Positions 60,843 to 64,000 of a stretch of 64,000 bases of DNA are shown here, piece after piece. The position numbers were made by a program, and so were the translations under genes. A model generated the notes under the pieces. It was not told the origin of the DNA. It ran no database searches and saw only the letters and a program-made list of their open reading frames with translations. The first letter of the stretch is position 1. Each line of letters opens with the position of its first letter. The DNA is from Tabrizicola sp. GTDB lineage: Bacteria > Pseudomonadota > Alphaproteobacteria > Rhodobacterales > Rhodobacteraceae. Where the stretch lies: positions 1 through 64,000 of the forward strand of contig NZ_JALHQD010000004.1 of the NCBI RefSeq assembly GCF_022842145.1. Reading direction: 5' to 3'.

Positions 60843-61343
60843 TCAGCCCCCGAAAATCAGCCGCTCCAGCGGTCCCGCCGGCAGGTTCAGCTGCAAAAGC
60901 TGATCGAAGACCCCGTAGATCACCAGCGCCAGCCCGATCCCCACCGCCACCGCTTTCCACAAGGGCCGCTGTCCGAAACCCCGCGCGGTCATGCCGAAAA
61001 GAAGCGCCCCCGAGATCACGAATCCCACCACATGCAGGAAGGCCACCTGGCCCAAAAGTCCGCCCAGAATCCAGAAGACCGGGGCAGGGGCCTGCCGCGG
61101 CGGCCGTGGCAGGTCGCCCTTCAACCCCGAAACCACCGTCAGCACCGACAGGACCAGAAGTCCGTAGGCGATGATCCGCGGCACGTCGCCCGGACCGACA
61201 CCGGCATAGCCGCCGTCCTGCTTCAGCCCGGCCGCATCGACCAGGATCAGCGCGGCAATCCCCGCCAGTCCGGCCGCAATGATGAACGCCGCCCCCCGCG
61301 AACGATTGGGGGGGCGGCGCTCGGGGGAGATCCCCTGGCTCAC
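60843..61343 (-). CDS. Tripartite tricarboxylate transporter small subunit (TctB family, second system)
   Basis: A 166-residue four-helix protein. The family motif is present as 'GVGPGDVPRIIAYGLLVLSVLTVV'. It starts with an N-terminal hydrophilic stretch ('[17 protein letters not shown]') and overlaps the TctC stop by 4 nt. Confidence 0.88.
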   Translation of the reverse strand: MSQGISPERRPPNRSRGAAFIIAAGLAGIAALILVDAAGLKQDGGYAGVGPGDVPRIIAYGLLVLSVLTVVSGLKGDLPRPPRQAPAPVFWILGGLLGQVAFLHVVGFVISGALLFGMTARGFGQRPLWKAVAVGIGLALVIYGVFDQLLQLNLPAGPLERLIFGG

Positions 61344-62284
61344 TTGACCAGACCGATGTCGCGCAGGACCGTTTCGGTCGCCGCGATATCCGCGTCCAGC
61401 TGCGTGGCGAAGGCGTCACCGGCGAGGTAGGTGTTGGTCCAACCCTTGTCGGTCAGCATCTTGGTCCACCCGGCACTGCCGTTCAGCTTCTCCATATCGG
61501 CGCTGATCTTCGCCACCTGTTCCGGCGTCAGACCAGGAGCAGCCGCGACCATCCGCCAGTTCTCCAGCACGACGTCGAAGCCCGCTTCCTTGATGGTTGG
61601 CGCGTCGATGCCCGGCAGACGTTCGGCCGAGGACACTGCCAAGAGCCGCATCGTCCCGGCCTTCACCTGCTCCTGGAATTCGCCGACCGACGAGACGCCC
61701 GCCGTCACCTGATTGCCCAGGATCGCCGCCATCGCCTCACCGCCGCCCGAGAAGGCGATGTAGTTGATCTTGGTCGGATCAACGCCCGCCGCCTTCGCCA
61801 GCAGACCCACGGTGATGTGATCCGTGCCGCCCGCCGAGCCACCGGCCCAGCTGACCGCACCCGGATCGGCCTTCAGCTTCTCGACCAGATCGCCAAGCGT
61901 CTGGATCTCCGACGCTGCCGGGACCACGATCGCCTGGGTATCCCCGGTCAGCCGCGCGATGGGCGTCACGTCCTTCAGGGTGACGGGCGAGGCGTTGGTC
62001 AGGATCGCGCCAACCATCACATAGCCGCCAACGATCAGCTTCGTCGGATCGCCCGCGCTGTCGGCGACGAACTGAGCCAGACCCACCGTGCCGCCCGCGC
62101 CCGGGACGTTCACCACTTCGACCGATGGCGCGATGCCCTCGGCCTGCAGCACCTCCTGCATGGCGCGGGCCGTGCCGTCCCAGCCGCCGCCGGGGTTGGC
62201 GGGGGCCATGATCGTGTAGTCCTGCGCGAACGCCGGAACTGCCAGCGCAGCCGCGAAGGCCACGCCCAGAATTGCGTGTTTCAT
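61340..62284 (-). CDS. Tripartite tricarboxylate transporter binding protein (TctC family, second system)
   Basis: A 314-residue binding protein with a signal peptide ending 'ALAVPAFAQ'. The fold shows in '[23 protein letters not shown]', '[19 protein letters not shown]', '[21 protein letters not shown]' and '[17 protein letters not shown]'. This variant ([12 protein letters not shown]) resembles citrate/tricarboxylate-binding TctC. ATG 62284 has a GAGGAAAC ribosome site. Confidence 0.9.
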   Translation of the reverse strand: MKHAILGVAFAAALAVPAFAQDYTIMAPANPGGGWDGTARAMQEVLQAEGIAPSVEVVNVPGAGGTVGLAQFVADSAGDPTKLIVGGYVMVGAILTNASPVTLKDVTPIARLTGDTQAIVVPAASEIQTLGDLVEKLKADPGAVSWAGGSAGGTDHITVGLLAKAAGVDPTKINYIAFSGGGEAMAAILGNQVTAGVSSVGEFQEQVKAGTMRLLAVSSAERLPGIDAPTIKEAGFDVVLENWRMVAAAPGLTPEQVAKISADMEKLNGSAGWTKMLTDKGWTNTYLAGDAFATQLDADIAATETVLRDIGLVK

Positions 62285-62396
62285 CTTGTTTCCTCCCTTG
62301 GGGCAACCGTGGTTGCCGAATCCGCCGGGGCTCCCTCCCCGGAACGTCATCAGCAGAACACGGCAACCTGTCACGAACCTGACATGTTCCCGAAAG

Positions 62397-63443
62397 CTAC
62401 TCGCCGCCTTCCAGCGCCGCGTTCCATTCCGCCAGCACCCGCGCCCGGCTGGCCGCATCCAGATAGGCCAAAAGCCCCGGCGACACCGCGACGGGCCGCA
62501 GCTTGGCCCCCAGCGCCTCCTGCATCGCGGCCGCCGAATCCTTGCCCCTGACCTCCAGACTGACCGCCGGCAGGCGCAACCGCTCGGCCAGCACCGTCTG
62601 TCCGTCCCGCGACATCAGGAACTCCAGGAACGCCTCGCCGAGGTCGGGGTTAGCCGCGGCCCTTGGCACCAGCGCCACGCGGCTTATCACCACGACATAG
62701 TCCCGCGGCAGCACCAGCCCGATATCCGGCAGCCGCGTCGCCTGATCGGCCGCATAGGACCCAAGCACATTGTAGCCCAGCTTCAGTTGTCCCGAGTTCA
62801 CCCCGTCGATGACATCCTGCGAGGTCGGAAAGGTCTGCACCCCGGCCCGCCCCATAGCGCGGACCAGCGGCCAAAGATCGGCGAAATGCTCCTGGTCCCG
62901 CATCAGGTACAGATAGCCCACTGCAGACCTTGCAATGTCATAGGTCCCGATACTGCCCTTCGGCGCCGTCTCCAGCCAGTCGATCAGCGCCGCCCGCGTG
63001 TCAGGAGGTCCATCCGGGAACGACGGGCGGTGATAGACGATCACGCCGGGCTCGAAGGTCAGTGCAAAAACCATGCTGCGCCATGCTGCCCAGTCCGGCC
63101 AAGCCGCCGCACCCGGCACATCGGCCTCGCGGGCATAGCCGTCATTGGCCAGCTTCACGGTCACATCCATCGCCGAGGAAAAGACCAGGTCCGCCGAAGC
63201 CTGACCCGCATCCGTCTCCGCCACCACCCGTGCGGCAATCTCTCCCGCTAAAAGGTCCTCGTAGCGGACGCTGACATCGGGCCGGATCACCTGGAACGCT
63301 TCGATCAGCGGCCGGGCCAGCGGAGAGTCCAGCGAGGAATAGACCACCAACTCCCGATCACCGCCCTGGGGCGCGGGATAGACCGCGACCTCGGCATGGG
63401 CGGGCAGGGCAAGGCAGACCACGAAGGCGCGCAGCAATGACAT
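62397..63443 (-). CDS. Periplasmic ABC-type binding protein next to a TctD-like regulator
   Basis: A 348-residue extracellular binding protein (iron/thiosulfate-like family 1 fold) with a short signal peptide ending 'LALPAHAEV'. Recognisable segments are 'ELVVYSSLDSPLARPLIEAFQ', 'ADLVFSSAMDVTVKLANDGYAR', 'SIGTYDIARSAVGYLYLMRDQEH' and 'NVLGSYAADQATRLPDIGLVLPRDY'. In alphaproteobacteria such a protein commonly sits beside tctD/tctE and may act as a signal partner for the sensor kinase rather than as a transporter component. No permease is nearby. It is divergent from the response regulator at 63725. Confidence 0.85.
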   Translation of the reverse strand: MSLLRAFVVCLALPAHAEVAVYPAPQGGDRELVVYSSLDSPLARPLIEAFQVIRPDVSVRYEDLLAGEIAARVVAETDAGQASADLVFSSAMDVTVKLANDGYAREADVPGAAAWPDWAAWRSMVFALTFEPGVIVYHRPSFPDGPPDTRAALIDWLETAPKGSIGTYDIARSAVGYLYLMRDQEHFADLWPLVRAMGRAGVQTFPTSQDVIDGVNSGQLKLGYNVLGSYAADQATRLPDIGLVLPRDYVVVISRVALVPRAAANPDLGEAFLEFLMSRDGQTVLAERLRLPAVSLEVRGKDSAAAMQEALGAKLRPVAVSPGLLAYLDAASRARVLAEWNAALEGGE

Positions 63444-63724
63444 CGCCCCAGCCTAGCCGCACCTCCCGCGCCCCGGCAACCATCGCCGCCGGTATGGTCG
63501 CGGAACACCTGTTTCGATTCGCCGGGAATTCCCGAGGCCGGGCCCATCTTGTGGATCGCAGACAGGGGCGGAAGGCACGGGCAATACTGAAGTCCAAGGC
63601 TTCATCCTTAATGTAGTCTATTCTTTACTGCTTTACTCCAATGAGTTGCCGGTCGATCTTCACATAATCTGCCCCAGCGCCTTCGCTCTTCCTCAACCGC
63701 GACCAACTGGCCTAGGCTTCGACC

Positions 63725-64000
63725 ATGAGAATCCTGCTTGTCGAGGACGACCTGCCGCTGGCCGAGGCGCTGACCACGCTCCTCCTCGGTGCCGGTTATG
63801 CCGTGGACGTCATCCATGACGGACTGTCTGCCGAAACCCTGATCGGTGCCGAACGCTTCGACCTTGTGATCCTTGATCTCAACTTGCCCGAAAAGGACGG
63901 CCTTTCCGTACTCCGCTCGCTTCGCACCAGGAAGAATCCCGTTCCAATCCTGATCCTTACCGCCCGCGGTGAACCTGCCGAGCGGATCGCGGGCCTCGAC
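63725..64000 (+). CDS. OmpR-family response regulator, TctD-like (partial, runs off the window)
   Basis: The first 92 codons of a receiver domain starting 'MRILLVEDDLPLAEAL'. The acidic pocket (Glu7-Asp8-Asp9), phospho-acceptor Asp51 in 'DLVILDLNLPEKDGLSVLRSL' and 'ILILTARGEPAERIAGLD' are present. The DNA-binding half lies beyond the window. Its position divergent from the binding protein and TctABC genes makes it the likely controller of that transporter (TctD). Confidence 0.85.
   Translation, partial: MRILLVEDDLPLAEALTTLLLGAGYAVDVIHDGLSAETLIGAERFDLVILDLNLPEKDGLSVLRSLRTRKNPVPILILTARGEPAERIAGLD

Overview
This is a roughly 64 kb chromosomal segment of a high-GC alphaproteobacterium, most likely Rhodobacterales (Rhodobacter/Tabrizicola/Gemmobacter/Paracoccus-like). 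The assignment rests on gene content: tripartite tricarboxylate transporters, LacI-controlled sugar ABC operons, an RTX-Hint protein, an Anbu proteasome-like operon and inositol catabolism. It also rests on very GC-rich third codon positions. I saw no rRNA, tRNA, CRISPR array or intact insertion sequence. The first ~1.3 kb is visibly AT-richer than the rest and carries the remnant of a phage-type integrase.

Layout. (1) 0.1-1.3 kb: truncated tyrosine recombinase. (2) 1.3-8.5 kb: respiratory block with a small membrane protein, a periplasmic PQQ sugar dehydrogenase-like protein, an unusual heme-copper oxidase (subunit II without CuA cysteines, subunit I fused to III, K-channel lysine replaced by Met), a DUF2231 protein, a CopD/HemJ-like protein and a CtaG-type assembly factor. 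(3) 8.7-24.5 kb: an uncharacterised catabolic regulon. One minus-strand operon encodes a HisD-like dehydrogenase, SDR, cupin, MetE-like zinc protein, alpha/beta hydrolase and HpaI-type aldolase. A second HisD-like gene is divergent from it. A CUT1 ABC transporter is followed by its LacI regulator, a 49-residue AtzG-like protein and an amidase, and an NTF2-like gene lies upstream. Variants of one 16-bp palindrome (TTGCATACGTATGCAA) sit in all four promoter regions. (4) 24.9-32.0 kb: a second CUT1 ABC operon with its own LacI regulator and a GH127 beta-L-arabinofuranosidase, preceded by two identical perfect palindromes. (5) 32.1-40.9 kb: myo-inositol catabolism (iolD-iolC-iolB-aldolase, divergent from two Gfo/Idh dehydrogenases and an iolE-like gene) with a third LacI regulator and its palindrome.

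(6) 41.1-47.4 kb: a DctB/DctD-like two-component pair followed by a TctCBA transporter. (7) 47.7-50.1 kb: an RTX-Hint protein. (8) 50.1-52.3 kb: chromate resistance (rhodanese-ChrB fusion plus ChrA). (9) 52.8-55.2 kb: a GMC oxidoreductase coupled to a degenerate SDR. (10) 55.3-59.3 kb: the Anbu operon (ATP-grasp, alpha-E, transglutaminase, Anbu). (11) 59.3-64 kb: a second TctABC system, a periplasmic binding protein and the start of an OmpR-type response regulator that runs off the window.

The dominant theme is uptake and catabolism of plant- or phytoplankton-derived sugars, polyols and organic acids. Three LacI-family regulators each appear to have their own readable operator sequence. The least explained parts are the regulon at 8.7-24.5 kb and the CuA-less oxidase with a disrupted K channel.
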